Positions 49,500 through 59,404 of a stretch of 64,000 bases of DNA are shown here, piece by piece. Within the stretch, counting starts at the first letter, position 1. Every line of letters starts with the position of its first letter. This DNA is from Gimesia sp. (GTDB lineage: Bacteria; Planctomycetota; Planctomycetia; Planctomycetales; Planctomycetaceae). Under the pieces are notes generated by a model, which worked only from the letters and a program-made list of their open reading frames with translations, ran no database searches and was not told the DNA's origin. The stretch is from positions 91,171 to 155,170 of the forward strand of contig PAJV01000010.1 of NCBI GenBank assembly GCA_002706765.1. Reading direction: 5' to 3'. The translations under genes were made by a program, and so were the position numbers.

Positions 49500-50105
49500 G
49501 ATGTTCCCCTGGTCATGTGGTCGAAAATCTGAGTTAGTTAATCCTGTTGCTAAAGACTGACGACCGTTGCCGCAATCGTCAAGCTTTTCACAATTGGTTT
49601 TTCAGCATCTTGTTCTAACTGTCAGATCGCTGAAAGAAGAATTCCGATCGATAAGAATAAATGATTGGAATCAAGGGAGAATGTGAGTCCGAATTAGTAT
49701 CTCCAAATCCCTAATGAGGCTGACTGTCCATTATACTGGATGGCAGGTGAATGCAGCTAAATGCATGCAGTTTCCAATACGCAGTGCCGGTTTTTTGTGC
49801 AGATTCGCGATTGCGTAATAAATAGGCATTAATCTGGGCTGGGTGAGTGGTTTGGCGGCGGTTTTTTGCTGTTGCAGGGCTTGTCTCGTAATTTTTCAGT
49901 CTGGGCTAGACATCAGAAAATGAAAAGTGTTATCATACTGATGTCGACATCGTAGTGATGGCAGTTTGCTGAGGTTAAAGGCTGTTTTCAGCAAATTGTC
50001 CAGATGAGTACTCTTTAACTACCCTCATCCTGCAAGTTGCTTCAACCTTATTCGTAAGGTAACAGGGAAGTATGAGGGGCCAGACAACGAAGGATTCGAA
50101 AAGAA
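49500..50105. other. Divergent intergenic region upstream of csrA
   Basis: About 600 bases between an oxidoreductase gene (minus) and csrA (plus). No gene recognised. The final 60 bases, the csrA leader, contain GGGA, GGGG and GGA triplets that could bind CsrA itself. Confidence 0.4.
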
Positions 50106-50309
50106 ATGCTTGTATTATCACGAAAACCCGGTGAACGAATTCGAATTGGCGATGACGTAACCTTGACGATCGTTCGAATCGGTCCGAATTCCGTCAGATT
50201 AGGCATTGATGCTCCACGCAGCATGAGTATTGTGCGCGAAGAACTGTGTATTGAATTTTCGGATCTGCCAGAAGCAGGCCAGTTCACGGAAGAACCTTCT
50301 TCACCTTAG
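50106..50309 (+). CDS. csrA: Carbon storage regulator CsrA
   Basis: A 67-residue CsrA. MLVLSRKPGERIRIGDD is the family N-terminus with the RNA-contacting Leu4/Arg6 region, and VRLGIDAPRSMSIVREEL the strand with the second RNA-binding patch (VxREE). CsrA dimers bind GGA motifs in mRNA leaders and change translation or stability. AAGGA occurs 12 nt before its own ATG, which would suit autoregulation. No flagellar genes or fliW are near. The C-terminal 15 residues (EAGQFTEEPSSP) are a short hydrophilic tail. Confidence 0.95.
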   Translation: MLVLSRKPGERIRIGDDVTLTIVRIGPNSVRLGIDAPRSMSIVREELCIEFSDLPEAGQFTEEPSSP

Positions 50310-50430
50310 TTCTGCCGCCTGTCCGTTGTCATACCCAGAGGCGGTCCGTCTCACTTGATCGCACACTCGTTGCAGATCTGAACCATCGCGTTCATTAATT
50401 ACTTCCATTTCGCTTATTAAAGCAGTTGGC

Positions 50431-50739
50431 ATGTTTGCTGAATCAGAGCAAGTCGATTCACCGGCCCGCGTCACATTACGCGCCATTTACCAGGGGCGCG
50501 TGCAGGGAGTGGGGTTTCGCTACCGCACCACGCGGCTTGTGCAGCAGTATCCGATATATGGGTATGTGAAAAATCTGTCAGATGGCACGGTGGAAGTGGT
50601 GGTTCAGGCGGAGGATAAAACTGTTCTAGAGCAGTTTTTTGATGATATGATGCTTACGTTCGCAGCGAATGTGACAGATGTATCAGTTGAGGAAATCGAT
50701 TGTGAAATTCATTTTCAGCAGTTTCAGATCCAGCGATAA
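50431..50739 (+). CDS. acyP: Acylphosphatase
   Basis: A 102-residue enzyme. IYQGRVQGVGFRYRTTRLVQQY contains the catalytic loop GRVQGVGFR, whose Arg binds the phosphoryl group, and VKNLSDGTVEVVVQ holds the conserved Asn of the NLxDG motif. It hydrolyses acyl phosphates such as acetyl or carbamoyl phosphate in the cytoplasm. The first 15 residues before the fold are an ordinary extension. It follows csrA by 120 nt on the same strand. Confidence 0.92.
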   Translation: MFAESEQVDSPARVTLRAIYQGRVQGVGFRYRTTRLVQQYPIYGYVKNLSDGTVEVVVQAEDKTVLEQFFDDMMLTFAANVTDVSVEEIDCEIHFQQFQIQR

Positions 50740-51065
50740 AGCCTTCTGATTACGCATTTTCGAGTTGGAATAGCGCCAGTTTGGCAAATTATAGCGAACG
50801 TACCTTCCAGATTGGGGAAATCAGGGCACGATTAACCCTGTATTCTTTACTTTCCCCACCCCTTCTCGGTAAAGTAATCGGTGTCCGATGGACTGGTGGC
50901 AGTAATAGCAGGACAAAATCCCTGTGATTACCCAAGTTTAAAAATAAAACCAACATCCGGGTCAATTTAATCGTAAACAGCGGGGAGAATCTGTGCCTGG
51001 CTTCAGGTATGGACAAGTTCTTTTTTGTGGCCTCAATACATTCTTAACTGATTGGTGAATGAACG
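50740..51065. other. Intergenic region without recognised gene
   Basis: About 325 bases between the acylphosphatase and ABC permease genes. A short imperfect hairpin (TACTTTCC...GGTAAAGTA, near 50850-50878) is visible; nothing else. Confidence 0.4.
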
Positions 51066-51992
51066 ATGGAAAGCCTCCTGGTTTTTTCAGCAGAAACAGC
51101 TGACCTGACGGTTCAATGGTGGTTAACCGGAGCAGGAGTTCTGCTCTATTTTGTACTGTTGTTTGGTGTGGTTTCATTTACCCAGGCAGGTGTCATTGCC
51201 AGGGCGACCACAAAAGAAGCGATTCGTCAGCCGGTCTTCCTGTTACTGATGGCGATGGGCCTGCTGTTGCTGTTGCTGAATACATTCCTGCCATTCTTCT
51301 CCATGGGCGATGATGTCAAGATGTTAATGGACTGTGGTCTGGCAACAATTTTGATTTGCAGCCTCCTGCTGGCCGTCTGGTCTGCCAGTACCAGTGTGGC
51401 AGATGAAATTGAAGGCAAGACGGCAATGACCCTGCTTTCAAAACCGATCAATCGTCGGCAGTTTATCATCGGTAAATATCTGGGGATTCTCAAAGCGGTC
51501 GTCTGGCTGATGTTGCCAATGGTGATCACTTTCCTGCTGCTGGTTTACTTCAAGGTGGGTTACGATGCCCGTGAAGCTTCGCGGGACGCACCGACCCATG
51601 CAGAGAAGATGGCTGCTGTCTGGCTGATTCTGCCTGGAATTCTGTTGATTTATATGGAAGTTGCAATCCTGGCCGCCATCAGCGTCGCTATTTCTACCCG
51701 TCTGCCGATGATGGTGAATATGATTATCTGTTTTGGAATCTACATCATTGGCCACCTGACGCCCAATCTTGTTCAGGCCAAGTCAGAGGGACTGGAGTTT
51801 GTGAAATTTACAGGGCAGCTGATCGCCACAATTCTGCCAAATCTGGATAACTTTAATATGTCACCAGCGGTGGCAACAGGAACGGTAGTACCGCCAGTCT
51901 ATATTGGTCATTCGGCATTAAGCTGTCTGCTCTACTCCGGAATTGCGATTCTGGTTGCCTTTATTCTTTTTGAAGACCGTGACCTTGCCTGA
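51066..51992 (+). CDS. ABC-2-type transporter permease
   Basis: A 308-residue membrane protein with six or seven hydrophobic helices. After a first helix, [21 protein letters not shown] and later [30 protein letters not shown] match the conserved coupling region of ABC-2 permeases related to gliding or multidrug exporters. No partner ATPase with intact motifs is next to it: the following gene encodes an exporter-like protein whose ATPase domain has lost its motifs. The ATPase could be encoded elsewhere. Substrate unknown. Confidence 0.8.
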   Translation: MESLLVFSAETADLTVQWWLTGAGVLLYFVLLFGVVSFTQAGVIARATTKEAIRQPVFLLLMAMGLLLLLLNTFLPFFSMGDDVKMLMDCGLATILICSLLLAVWSASTSVADEIEGKTAMTLLSKPINRRQFIIGKYLGILKAVVWLMLPMVITFLLLVYFKVGYDAREASRDAPTHAEKMAAVWLILPGILLIYMEVAILAAISVAISTRLPMMVNMIICFGIYIIGHLTPNLVQAKSEGLEFVKFTGQLIATILPNLDNFNMSPAVATGTVVPPVYIGHSALSCLLYSGIAILVAFILFEDRDLA

Positions 51993-52040
51993 GTAGCAGG
52001 GGGCGGGCTTCTTCACACTTAATAAATTAAAACAGATTCG

Positions 52041-54143
52041 GTGGGTCCTGTGTCAAATCGTCAGCCCAACGCATTTCATCGTGCTTTCCCCGCTCGGGAA
52101 TTCTTTCGTGGGTCTGCCAGATCTGTTCTGTTCTGGTCGCTCTTCAATGGCCTGCTGCTTATTTTGTTGCTGGTCGATCTGTTTCTGATCATAGATCTAC
52201 TTGATCACCGGGGGCGAATCACACTCCATGGCGAGCAGAACGTTCAGTTGCTGCAGGAACTGAGGACTGCACCCGTACCTCCGAGTCTGCCTGAAGACAA
52301 CGAATCGGAAGAATCAGATCCCCTGGCGGAAAAGGGGCAGGCTGATGCAAAGCCTCCCGTGGCTGATGAAGAGCCCGAATCGAAAGCACCGCCTTCAGCA
52401 GAAATGCCCCGGTTACAGATGGTGAGTCTCAGTGACTCAGGGATTTTGCCATCGATCTGGTGGACAAATTCAAAATATCAGCTTGGTTTATTGCCACGAT
52501 TGTATCAGAGTGTTCCTCTGTTGCAGGAAAATCAGTCGGCATTGTTTACGTTGATCTGTTTTGCTCTGGTGGTCGCCAGTATTCGGGTTTTGATCCGCTG
52601 GAGATCTCGACAGAAGAGTCTGAAAATCTCGCATCAGGTTTCCATGACTCTGCGAAATATGATTCATCGGCAGGCCCTGCGACTGGGGCCGGGTGACCTG
52701 TCGGGTAAGGAGACCGAACAGGCTTTTCAACTGTTTATCCGGGATGTGGGTGCGGTCCAGCAGGGAGTGTTTCAATGGGTTTATGGTCTGTCGCGCCATC
52801 CGGTTACTCTGCTGATTCTGCTGCTGTTTACGGTATCGATTGACTGGAGGCTGACTCTGCAATGTATGATTCCTTTGGCTGCTGCCTGGTACTTTTTATT
52901 ACAGCATCGTAAGAACTACGAACAGCAGCAGGCAAAAACACTGGTTGCGATTGAATCAGAGTTATCGCTCCTGGCAGAAAATCTGCGGAGTACCCGCCTG
53001 GTACGTGGTTTCGGAATGGAAACAGCAGAACACGACCAGTTTCAAAAACACCTGAAAAAGTATACGGATAATATCTCAACCCTCAAACGTGTAGAGGGCT
53101 GGGGGCATCGTGTGGCGCGAGGACTGGCAGTGTTCTGTTCGTGCATGGTACTGTTTCTGGTGGGTTATAAGGTGCTCGTGAGTCCGGACAGTCTGCCTCT
53201 TTCTGCTGCTGTTTTGATGACGGGTGTCTTTGCCTTTTTCTATCTGCCGGTAAATGGTTTGTATCAACTGATTCAGACTCGGGATGAAGCGAACATCGCG
53301 GCCAGTTCAATCTATCGTTACCTCAATCAAATACCCACTGTAGGTCAGGCTGTAGGAGCCAAATTTCTGGAACCCCTGTCGCAGGCACTCCAGTTTGAAA
53401 ATGTCAGCTTTCAATTAAATTCCAACAGCCCCCCGTTACTCAAAGGTTTTGATCTGAAAATACCTGCAGGGACCAGCACGGCGCTGGTCTCCCTGGAGAA
53501 ACTGGCTCCACGTGCAGTGAGTTATCTGATACCCCGCTTTATTGAACCTCAGTCGGGGCGGGTTCTGATGGATGGTGAAGATACAGCCTGGGTGACACTG
53601 GAATCATTGCGCGCTGAAGCGATCTACGTGAGCGGTAATGATCCCTGCCTGACGGGGACCGTCAAAGAGAATATCCAATGTGGTGATGAAAGGTATTCTC
53701 TGCAGGAGGTGATTGCGGCTTCTAAAGAAGCACACGCGCATCAGTTCATTCAGAATCTGTCCCAGGGGTATGAGACCGCACTGGGGCAGCATGGTGAAGA
53801 ATTGACTGTGGGCGAAAGTTTTCGGCTGGGGCTGGCACGGGCGTTATTACGCAAGCCGGCCCTGCTTATTATTGAAGAGCCGGAAGGTGTGCTGGATGAA
53901 GATACCAAAACTCTGCTCGAGGATGCCTATTCACGAATCTTTCAGAATCGTACGGTTCTGGTGATCCCCTCGCGAATTACGACCCTGCGGCGTGTCAATC
54001 AGGTTGTATTAATCCATGAAGGCAAGGTGGAAGCGGTCGACAGTCAATCGAATCTGTTGAAAAAATCAGCCTTGTATCGCCACTGGGAGTACACGCGTTT
54101 CAATCAGTTCAGGCATATTCAGGAAACTTCGAACGAACGTTGA
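52041..54143 (+). CDS. ABC exporter-like protein with a degenerate ATPase domain
   Basis: A 700-residue protein from GTG 52041 (GTG 52050 is an alternative). A helix (30-52), an acidic/Pro-rich loop (75-125) and five more helices form an ABC exporter-type membrane domain, followed by a nucleotide-binding fold (450-690). The fold is recognisable (LQFENVSFQL, LLKGFDLKIPAG, LGLARALLRKPALLIIEEPEGVLDEDT), but the motifs are gone: Walker A is LVSLEKLAPR (482-491), the signature LTVGES (588-593), and the switch His is lost in IPSRIT (642-647). ATP hydrolysis is unlikely; a regulatory or structural role is inferred. Confidence 0.8.
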   Translation: MGPVSNRQPNAFHRAFPAREFFRGSARSVLFWSLFNGLLLILLLVDLFLIIDLLDHRGRITLHGEQNVQLLQELRTAPVPPSLPEDNESEESDPLAEKGQADAKPPVADEEPESKAPPSAEMPRLQMVSLSDSGILPSIWWTNSKYQLGLLPRLYQSVPLLQENQSALFTLICFALVVASIRVLIRWRSRQKSLKISHQVSMTLRNMIHRQALRLGPGDLSGKETEQAFQLFIRDVGAVQQGVFQWVYGLSRHPVTLLILLLFTVSIDWRLTLQCMIPLAAAWYFLLQHRKNYEQQQAKTLVAIESELSLLAENLRSTRLVRGFGMETAEHDQFQKHLKKYTDNISTLKRVEGWGHRVARGLAVFCSCMVLFLVGYKVLVSPDSLPLSAAVLMTGVFAFFYLPVNGLYQLIQTRDEANIAASSIYRYLNQIPTVGQAVGAKFLEPLSQALQFENVSFQLNSNSPPLLKGFDLKIPAGTSTALVSLEKLAPRAVSYLIPRFIEPQSGRVLMDGEDTAWVTLESLRAEAIYVSGNDPCLTGTVKENIQCGDERYSLQEVIAASKEAHAHQFIQNLSQGYETALGQHGEELTVGESFRLGLARALLRKPALLIIEEPEGVLDEDTKTLLEDAYSRIFQNRTVLVIPSRITTLRRVNQVVLIHEGKVEAVDSQSNLLKKSALYRHWEYTRFNQFRHIQETSNER

Positions 54144-54158
54144 GCCAAAGATACCGAT

Positions 54159-54752
54159 ATGGATACGCTTCATTCACCTGTGGTCGAACATGCGATTCGG
54201 CTGGCTGCGGTGGCACATAAGTCTCAAAATCGCAAATCTTCCGGCATTCCTTATATTGCGCATCCCATGAGTGTCTGCCTGATCCTGATGAAAGCCGGGT
54301 TTGATGATGAATCGATTCTGGCAGCAGCAGTACTACATGACGTGGTAGAAGATACGGAATTGTCCATCGAAGACCTGCAAGAACATTTTTCTGCAGACGT
54401 AGTACGTTATGTGGAGGAAATGACAGAAGAAAAAGAGACGGAAGAAGGAGCGAAACGGAGCTGGCCGGATCGAAAACGGACTCACATTGAAGTGATGCAG
54501 CAGGCGACCCTGGGGGCACGCGCGATCGAACTGGCGGATAAGCTGCATAATCTGGAAGCAATGCTGTTTGATCTGCAGACCGAAGACAGGCAGAAGTTCT
54601 GGGGGCATTTTGGAGCCAGCCCCGATGAAATCATTCAGTATTATCGTTCGATGATCGAAGCTGCCGGCCAGTCAGATTCAGAATTAAAATCACTGGTCGA
54701 GAACTGCAACTCCCGGCTTGAAGAATTGAAAAAATACCTGCCTTCTGAATGA
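54159..54752 (+). CDS. HD-domain phosphohydrolase, RelA/SpoT hydrolase-like (MESH1-like)
   Basis: A 197-residue stand-alone HD protein. His35 (IAHP), His60-Asp61 (LHDVVED) and Asp127 (LADKLHNL) are the metal ligands of the (p)ppGpp hydrolase / MESH1 group. There is no synthetase or TGS/ACT domain. By family it could remove pyrophosphate from ppGpp or act on other nucleotides such as NADPH. It begins 15 nt after the ABC-like gene stop, so both are probably on one transcript. Confidence 0.82.
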   Translation: MDTLHSPVVEHAIRLAAVAHKSQNRKSSGIPYIAHPMSVCLILMKAGFDDESILAAAVLHDVVEDTELSIEDLQEHFSADVVRYVEEMTEEKETEEGAKRSWPDRKRTHIEVMQQATLGARAIELADKLHNLEAMLFDLQTEDRQKFWGHFGASPDEIIQYYRSMIEAAGQSDSELKSLVENCNSRLEELKKYLPSE

Positions 54753-54878
54753 GTCGGCTTGCTGGAACTATCGGGGTTGCTGTTGCTTTAGTTTAATACA
54801 GAGGTGTTAACTGCGCTTCCCTCTGATGACCTCAATGATCGGGCTGTGACAGCTGTATTAATAGAAAGCGAGTACGCC

Positions 54879-55496
54879 ATGCAAGGCAAACAGGAATATC
54901 CTGACTGGTTTCTGTGGTTGTGGGAGAAGTGGTTTGTTCTCTTTCTGTTGCTGGGGGCTCTGACTCTGGTTTTTATCGGGGCCGCTGTTTATCTGGACAA
55001 TCGATTTACGCAGGTCCAGAACCAGCTCGAGTATGTTCCCCCCCGCAGTTATCAGCCACCAGATCTGAAGAATTATCAGGCCGAGAAAACTGACCTGGAA
55101 AAACTGACTCGCAGCCGATCTCTGTATGTTCCCTGCTATTCCCACATCTATTATCACGGCGGATCTCCGTTTCTGCTGGAATCCACTTTAAGTATTCGAA
55201 ACATTAACCGTCATCAATCTGTGTTCATCACTACCATCGATTATTTCGATACGGATGGCAAACTGGTAAAATCATACCTGGACCAGCCCATCAGGCTCAC
55301 TCCATTTCAGACGATCGAATTTCTGGTGGAAGAGAAAGACAGCAGTGAAGGTTCCGGTGCTAATTTTCTGGTAACCTGGACTGCGGGTGAAGGTGTGAAT
55401 CAACCACTGGTAGAAACGGTGATGATTGGTACTTCCGGACCCCGTGCAATTGCTTTCAGCAGAACAGCAATCGAAATTTCACCAGACGAACGTTGA
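54879..55496 (+). CDS. DUF3124-family membrane-anchored protein
   Basis: A 205-residue protein counted from ATG 54879 (a GTG at 54804 is in frame but adds no conserved sequence). An N-terminal transmembrane helix (about 17-40) anchors a soluble domain with LYVPCYSHIYYHGGSPFLLESTLSIRNIN and YFDTDGKLVKSYLDQPIRLTPFQTIEFLVEE, matching DUF3124. The family's function is unknown; the form suggests a periplasmic or surface domain. It follows the HD hydrolase gene on the same strand. Confidence 0.78.
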   Translation: MQGKQEYPDWFLWLWEKWFVLFLLLGALTLVFIGAAVYLDNRFTQVQNQLEYVPPRSYQPPDLKNYQAEKTDLEKLTRSRSLYVPCYSHIYYHGGSPFLLESTLSIRNINRHQSVFITTIDYFDTDGKLVKSYLDQPIRLTPFQTIEFLVEEKDSSEGSGANFLVTWTAGEGVNQPLVETVMIGTSGPRAIAFSRTAIEISPDER

Positions 55497-55526
55497 TTTA
55501 TTCTCAGGTCCTTCTGCTATTTTGAT

Positions 55527-57209
55527 TCAATGGATTGCGTTTGCAGAGTCAAGGTTTGGGAGGGGAGTTAACTTCAGGTCTTTGGGCGTCACTGAAAGCT
55601 GCCAGACTCTACGCTCAGGGAAGTAATCGATCAGTTTCTGGTTTTCTGCATCGCTCAAGGGCAGAGCCCAGACCACTTCTGCGTTATCGATATCTGCGCG
55701 GTTATAGACCCAGTCAAAATACAAATCATGATCAGAGGAGTAATTCACAAAGATCAGGTCTTTTTGAGGATTCTGTTCGAGCTGTTGAATCAGTTTTATA
55801 CGACTGGAGCCTAATTTATACCGAGAGGGTAAGTTTGGATCTGATAAATAGTGAAATATCTGGGTCTTTAGTAAAGCAAAATAGAAAATACCCAGTACGA
55901 ATAAAAACACGCGTCCCTGGTTATGATTATTCCAGTTTGCAGCGTTCCAATGTCGTGCCCCTTGGATCAGGACATAAAAGACAAGAGGTATTACAGGCGC
56001 AAGGTAATAAACTTGAAAAAAGGTCATGCAGAGTAAGTGAATCAAAAGCACCACTAATAGAATTGAGAGGGCGATCTGTATCCAAGGGTTTTTAAGTACC
56101 CAGGGTAAAGTTAATAGCAGGGCGCTTAATGGAAAAAATAGCATCTGAACAATAAACTTCTGACTTTTTCCAGACACAGAAAGCAAGTATCCTCCAGAAT
56201 CCTGATGTTTCTGATATTCATCGAAAGACCATCCAGAGTGAAATCTTTCAAAATGAGGTAAGTCATTTTTTACCTCACGGGGAGTGCCCCAGATGAACAG
56301 AGGTGTTTGAGAGTAAGTTTCTTCATGGACCTGGTAAGGAAATCGAAAGAAGTTTTCTGTAACGCTCCAGTTATAATAAGCAAGGGATCCTACGATAAAA
56401 GTTGATATAACACTCAGAGGGAGAATAACCACTTGAAAAATAGTTCGTATTGCATACTTTCGTTGTGTGGCTAGCCACACGATAAAGATCATCATTGAAA
56501 AGACAGCAGTTATAAAACCTTCAAATGGCCGACTGATAGCCAGTATGAACAACCCGGCTCCCAAGATAAATGTGGTGTGAATTTCGGGAGAAATCATCAA
56601 TCTACGCAATGCTCCAAATAAGAGAGCCGCTCCCAGAATGGCGACTCCCCCCCCAAAGTAGTTTTGTCCCCAAAGAATCAGTAAGGGGTGGAATGTCGAC
56701 ATCAACCCACCCGCAAGTGCCCATTTTGGCGGGACCCAGGCCTGCAACATCCAGCAGGTCGCGGCATTAGCCAGGCTGACACTGAGCCAGACTCCCACGA
56801 GCGGGTTTCCTGTCATCACCTGACCCACGGCCAGAAACAGACCCTGACCTGGTGGGTATTTGGAGGCATAGGTCGGTTTCTGAATAATGTGGAAGGATTG
56901 AAAATGTTTCCAGAAGGGGTGAGTCGGGTTGGTCAACCTGCCCTGTGCGAATGTATCAGCTGCTAACAGATAGCTGAATTCATCGTGAATACGGGGGACT
57001 GGTTTTTTATATGTCGATAATGTAGCCGCCAGTGTAAATGAAAGAATAAATACAGTAATGATCGATACTCGGGGTCGGCTGAAAAACTGAATGGTTCTGC
57101 GAAACCGATTCAATAACTGGGTATGAATCCATCGACATGGCAATAATTTGACTATCAGAATCAATCCGGCAAGAATGAGACCGTTTTTCAGAAGTAGAGC
57201 AAAAATCAT
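55527..57209 (-). CDS. Polytopic membrane protein, GT39-like glycosyltransferase
   Basis: About 560 residues from ATG 57209; an ATG at 57377 would add 56 residues with no membrane or family character. PRIHDEFSYLLAADTFAQGRLTNP is the first external loop with the conserved DE pair of GT-C transferases, followed by TYASKYPPGQGLFLA and about ten hydrophobic helices. The C-terminal 100 residues are soluble. It likely transfers a sugar from a polyprenyl donor outside the inner membrane. It is divergent from the GT2 gene, whose product could make that donor. Base composition is slightly AT-rich compared with its neighbours. Confidence 0.75.
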   Translation of the reverse strand: MIFALLLKNGLILAGLILIVKLLPCRWIHTQLLNRFRRTIQFFSRPRVSIITVFILSFTLAATLSTYKKPVPRIHDEFSYLLAADTFAQGRLTNPTHPFWKHFQSFHIIQKPTYASKYPPGQGLFLAVGQVMTGNPLVGVWLSVSLANAATCWMLQAWVPPKWALAGGLMSTFHPLLILWGQNYFGGGVAILGAALLFGALRRLMISPEIHTTFILGAGLFILAISRPFEGFITAVFSMMIFIVWLATQRKYAIRTIFQVVILPLSVISTFIVGSLAYYNWSVTENFFRFPYQVHEETYSQTPLFIWGTPREVKNDLPHFERFHSGWSFDEYQKHQDSGGYLLSVSGKSQKFIVQMLFFPLSALLLTLPWVLKNPWIQIALSILLVVLLIHLLCMTFFQVYYLAPVIPLVFYVLIQGARHWNAANWNNHNQGRVFLFVLGIFYFALLKTQIFHYLSDPNLPSRYKLGSSRIKLIQQLEQNPQKDLIFVNYSSDHDLYFDWVYNRADIDNAEVVWALPLSDAENQKLIDYFPERRVWQLSVTPKDLKLTPLPNLDSANAIH

Positions 57210-57470
57210 TGAAAGCAGCCCAGAGTGAATTGAATGCAGAATTAATTTCAGGGGGGGAGTTAAATTGCCATTCAGGCTTTCCGGGGAGTGATGGATGTGA
57301 ATGATAAAGCTTAATTGGCACCTGAGCGGCAGGTCGAATTTTGTTGACCAGGCTACCCAGGTTTCCTTATTATGCATAGGTTACCAAACAGGAATCAAGT
57401 ATATTCTCATGTTTCGGGTCTCTTCAATCAGTGACTCACGTCTGCAAATTATATTCGGAGATAGCTTTAA
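57210..57470. other. Divergent promoter region between two glycosyltransferase genes
   Basis: About 260 bases. It may include extra N-terminal codons of the minus-strand gene if ATG 57377 is used. GGAG at 57457-57460 is the ribosome-binding site of the GT2 gene. Confidence 0.35.
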
Positions 57471-58760
57471 GTGTCTGAAACTAATTGGCTTACGATTGTC
57501 ATACCAGCTTTAAATGAAGAGGATGCCATCGGCGGGACAATTGCGCGTTGTCTCGAAGCCCGCGAAGAAATTTCGCATCAGTCGGGTCTGGATGGTGTGG
57601 AAATCATTGTTGTAAGCGATGGGTCGACAGACCGGACTGCTGAAATCGCACAAAGTTTTGAAGAGATCTCTGTCATCATCTTTGAACAAAACCGAGGTTA
57701 TGGGGCGGCGATTAAAGAAGGTTGGAGACGCGGTCGTGGCGATTATGTCGGTTTTCTGGATGCAGATGGCACTTGCGACCCGCGTTTTTTTGCTGCACTC
57801 TGCCAGACAGCGATTACTGAAAATGCGGATGTTACTCTCGGTTCCCGTCTGGGGGCAGACTCACAAATGCCGGCAATTCGCAGAGCCGGGAATCGTGGTT
57901 TTGCGTTTTTAATGGGGTTGCTCTGTGGTCGAAATGTGACCGATACTGCCAGCGGAATGCGAGTTGTACGCCGCGATTCACTTAAGTATCTGTATCCTCT
58001 GCCGGACGGGCTGCATTTTACTCCCGCCATGAGTGCCCGGGCATTGATGAACCATCTGCGAATTATTGAAATTCCCATGAAGTATGAAGAACGGATTGGT
58101 GAAAGTAAGCTGAACGCACTATGGGATGGGTTTCGATTTCTTAAAGCCATTGGGGAAGGGGTCCTCTGTTACCGACCTGAGAAAATATTTCTGACAGGTT
58201 TCAGTATTTGCATGCTGGTTATTCTGATTCTGGCAGCTTACCCCACCGAGTTTTACTTTCAGAATCATCGGCTGGAGGAGTGGATGATCTATCGATTTGT
58301 TGTCTGTCAGTTTGCAGGATCCTTTGGAATCACCCTGCTGTTGGCTTCGGCGCTGTCAAATCGAATGGCTCGAATGAGCTCAAGACGCGAAGATTCAGTC
58401 GGCTTCTGGTCCTCTGTCGTAGCCAGTCTCTTTACAGGAACACCCCTGGTTGTGATTACGGGGCTTCTGACTCTGCTGGGAGTCGGCTTTCTGTGGCCGG
58501 GAATCGTGGAATTTATTTTATCCGGTAAAATTACATTACACTGGTCCCGATTAATTGCAGGTGCTTTCACATTATTTACTGTATTACAGATATCGATCTT
58601 TTTCGTACTAATGAAAGTTGTGGAAATCTGGAGCGTGGAGCAGAGATCTGTCGAGAAAAACTATCTTGAACACTGTCGAAAAGAATCGGTTCTGCCTCGA
58701 AATGTGTCTGGTCCTGATACTACTCCGACCTTTAAGACCACGCAGCCGGTAATCAAATGA
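57471..58760 (+). CDS. GT2 glycosyltransferase, dolichol-phosphate mannosyltransferase-like, with membrane C-terminus
   Basis: A 429-residue protein starting at GTG 57471. TIVIPALNEEDAIGGTI is the GT2 N-terminus, VVSDGSTDRTAEIA the nucleotide-binding DGSxD segment, and GFLDADGTCDP the DxD-like metal site. The C-terminal half has four transmembrane helices. Relatives load a sugar onto polyprenyl phosphate in the inner membrane. Its ATGA overlap with the next methyltransferase gene indicates tight coupling. Confidence 0.86.
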   Translation: MSETNWLTIVIPALNEEDAIGGTIARCLEAREEISHQSGLDGVEIIVVSDGSTDRTAEIAQSFEEISVIIFEQNRGYGAAIKEGWRRGRGDYVGFLDADGTCDPRFFAALCQTAITENADVTLGSRLGADSQMPAIRRAGNRGFAFLMGLLCGRNVTDTASGMRVVRRDSLKYLYPLPDGLHFTPAMSARALMNHLRIIEIPMKYEERIGESKLNALWDGFRFLKAIGEGVLCYRPEKIFLTGFSICMLVILILAAYPTEFYFQNHRLEEWMIYRFVVCQFAGSFGITLLLASALSNRMARMSSRREDSVGFWSSVVASLFTGTPLVVITGLLTLLGVGFLWPGIVEFILSGKITLHWSRLIAGAFTLFTVLQISIFFVLMKVVEIWSVEQRSVEKNYLEHCRKESVLPRNVSGPDTTPTFKTTQPVIK

Positions 58761-59359
58761 AAATCCTTCAGCAAATACATTCGAATACGGTTCACAGCAG
58801 ACGGGTTGAATCACTTTTAAATCACATTCTTCCTTTACTGCCGAAGGAAGGGCTGGTTCTGGATGTCGGGTGTGGTGATGGTTTACTGGGAAGTCTACTT
58901 CAGTCAAAGGCGCAGGGAGTTGAAGTAAAAGGGCTTGATGTTCTGATCAGAGAAAATATCAAGATCCCGGTAATCTCTTTCGATGGTAAAACCATTCCAT
59001 TTCAGGATAAGAGTGTCGATACGGTTCTACTCATCGATGTTCTCCACCATACAAGCGATCCTGCTGTGATTCTTAGAGAGGCCAGACGAGTGGCCCGGCA
59101 GGCAATCATTATTAAGGATCATACAAGAGATGGTTTTTTGGCCAGATCAACACTACGTTTTATGGACTGGGTTGGTAATGCTAGCTATGGCGTAGCATTG
59201 CCTTATAATTATCTCTCCAGTCAGGAGTGGGACAGTTTGTTTGCTGAACTGGATCTCAAACCATCTGACTGGAACGGAAAATTACAAATTTATCCCAAAC
59301 CAGCGGATTATCTTTTTGGTCGCTCCCTCCATTTTGTAGCCAGGATTAAACTCAGTTAG
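58757..59359 (+). CDS. Class I SAM-dependent methyltransferase
   Basis: A 200-residue methyltransferase overlapping the GT2 stop by ATGA. Motif I is VLDVGCGDGLLG (34-45), followed by GLDVL (motif II), LLIDVLHHTSDPAVILREARRV (motif IV) and IIIKDHTRDGFL. The fold is that of the Methyltransf_11 group. The target is unknown; position suggests the lipid or sugar product of the neighbouring glycosyltransferases. A second, broken methyltransferase gene follows. Confidence 0.83.
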   Translation: MKILQQIHSNTVHSRRVESLLNHILPLLPKEGLVLDVGCGDGLLGSLLQSKAQGVEVKGLDVLIRENIKIPVISFDGKTIPFQDKSVDTVLLIDVLHHTSDPAVILREARRVARQAIIIKDHTRDGFLARSTLRFMDWVGNASYGVALPYNYLSSQEWDSLFAELDLKPSDWNGKLQIYPKPADYLFGRSLHFVARIKLS

Positions 59360-59404
59360 TTTTTTATCAGACGAAGCAACACACAGCAGCCTCAGGAAAT
59401 TCAT

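Noticed and set aside
57210-57377. N-terminal extension of the GT39-like protein from ATG 57377
   Set aside because: The added 56 residues have no membrane helix or family similarity, although the ATG itself is real; I kept the shorter start and note the doubt.
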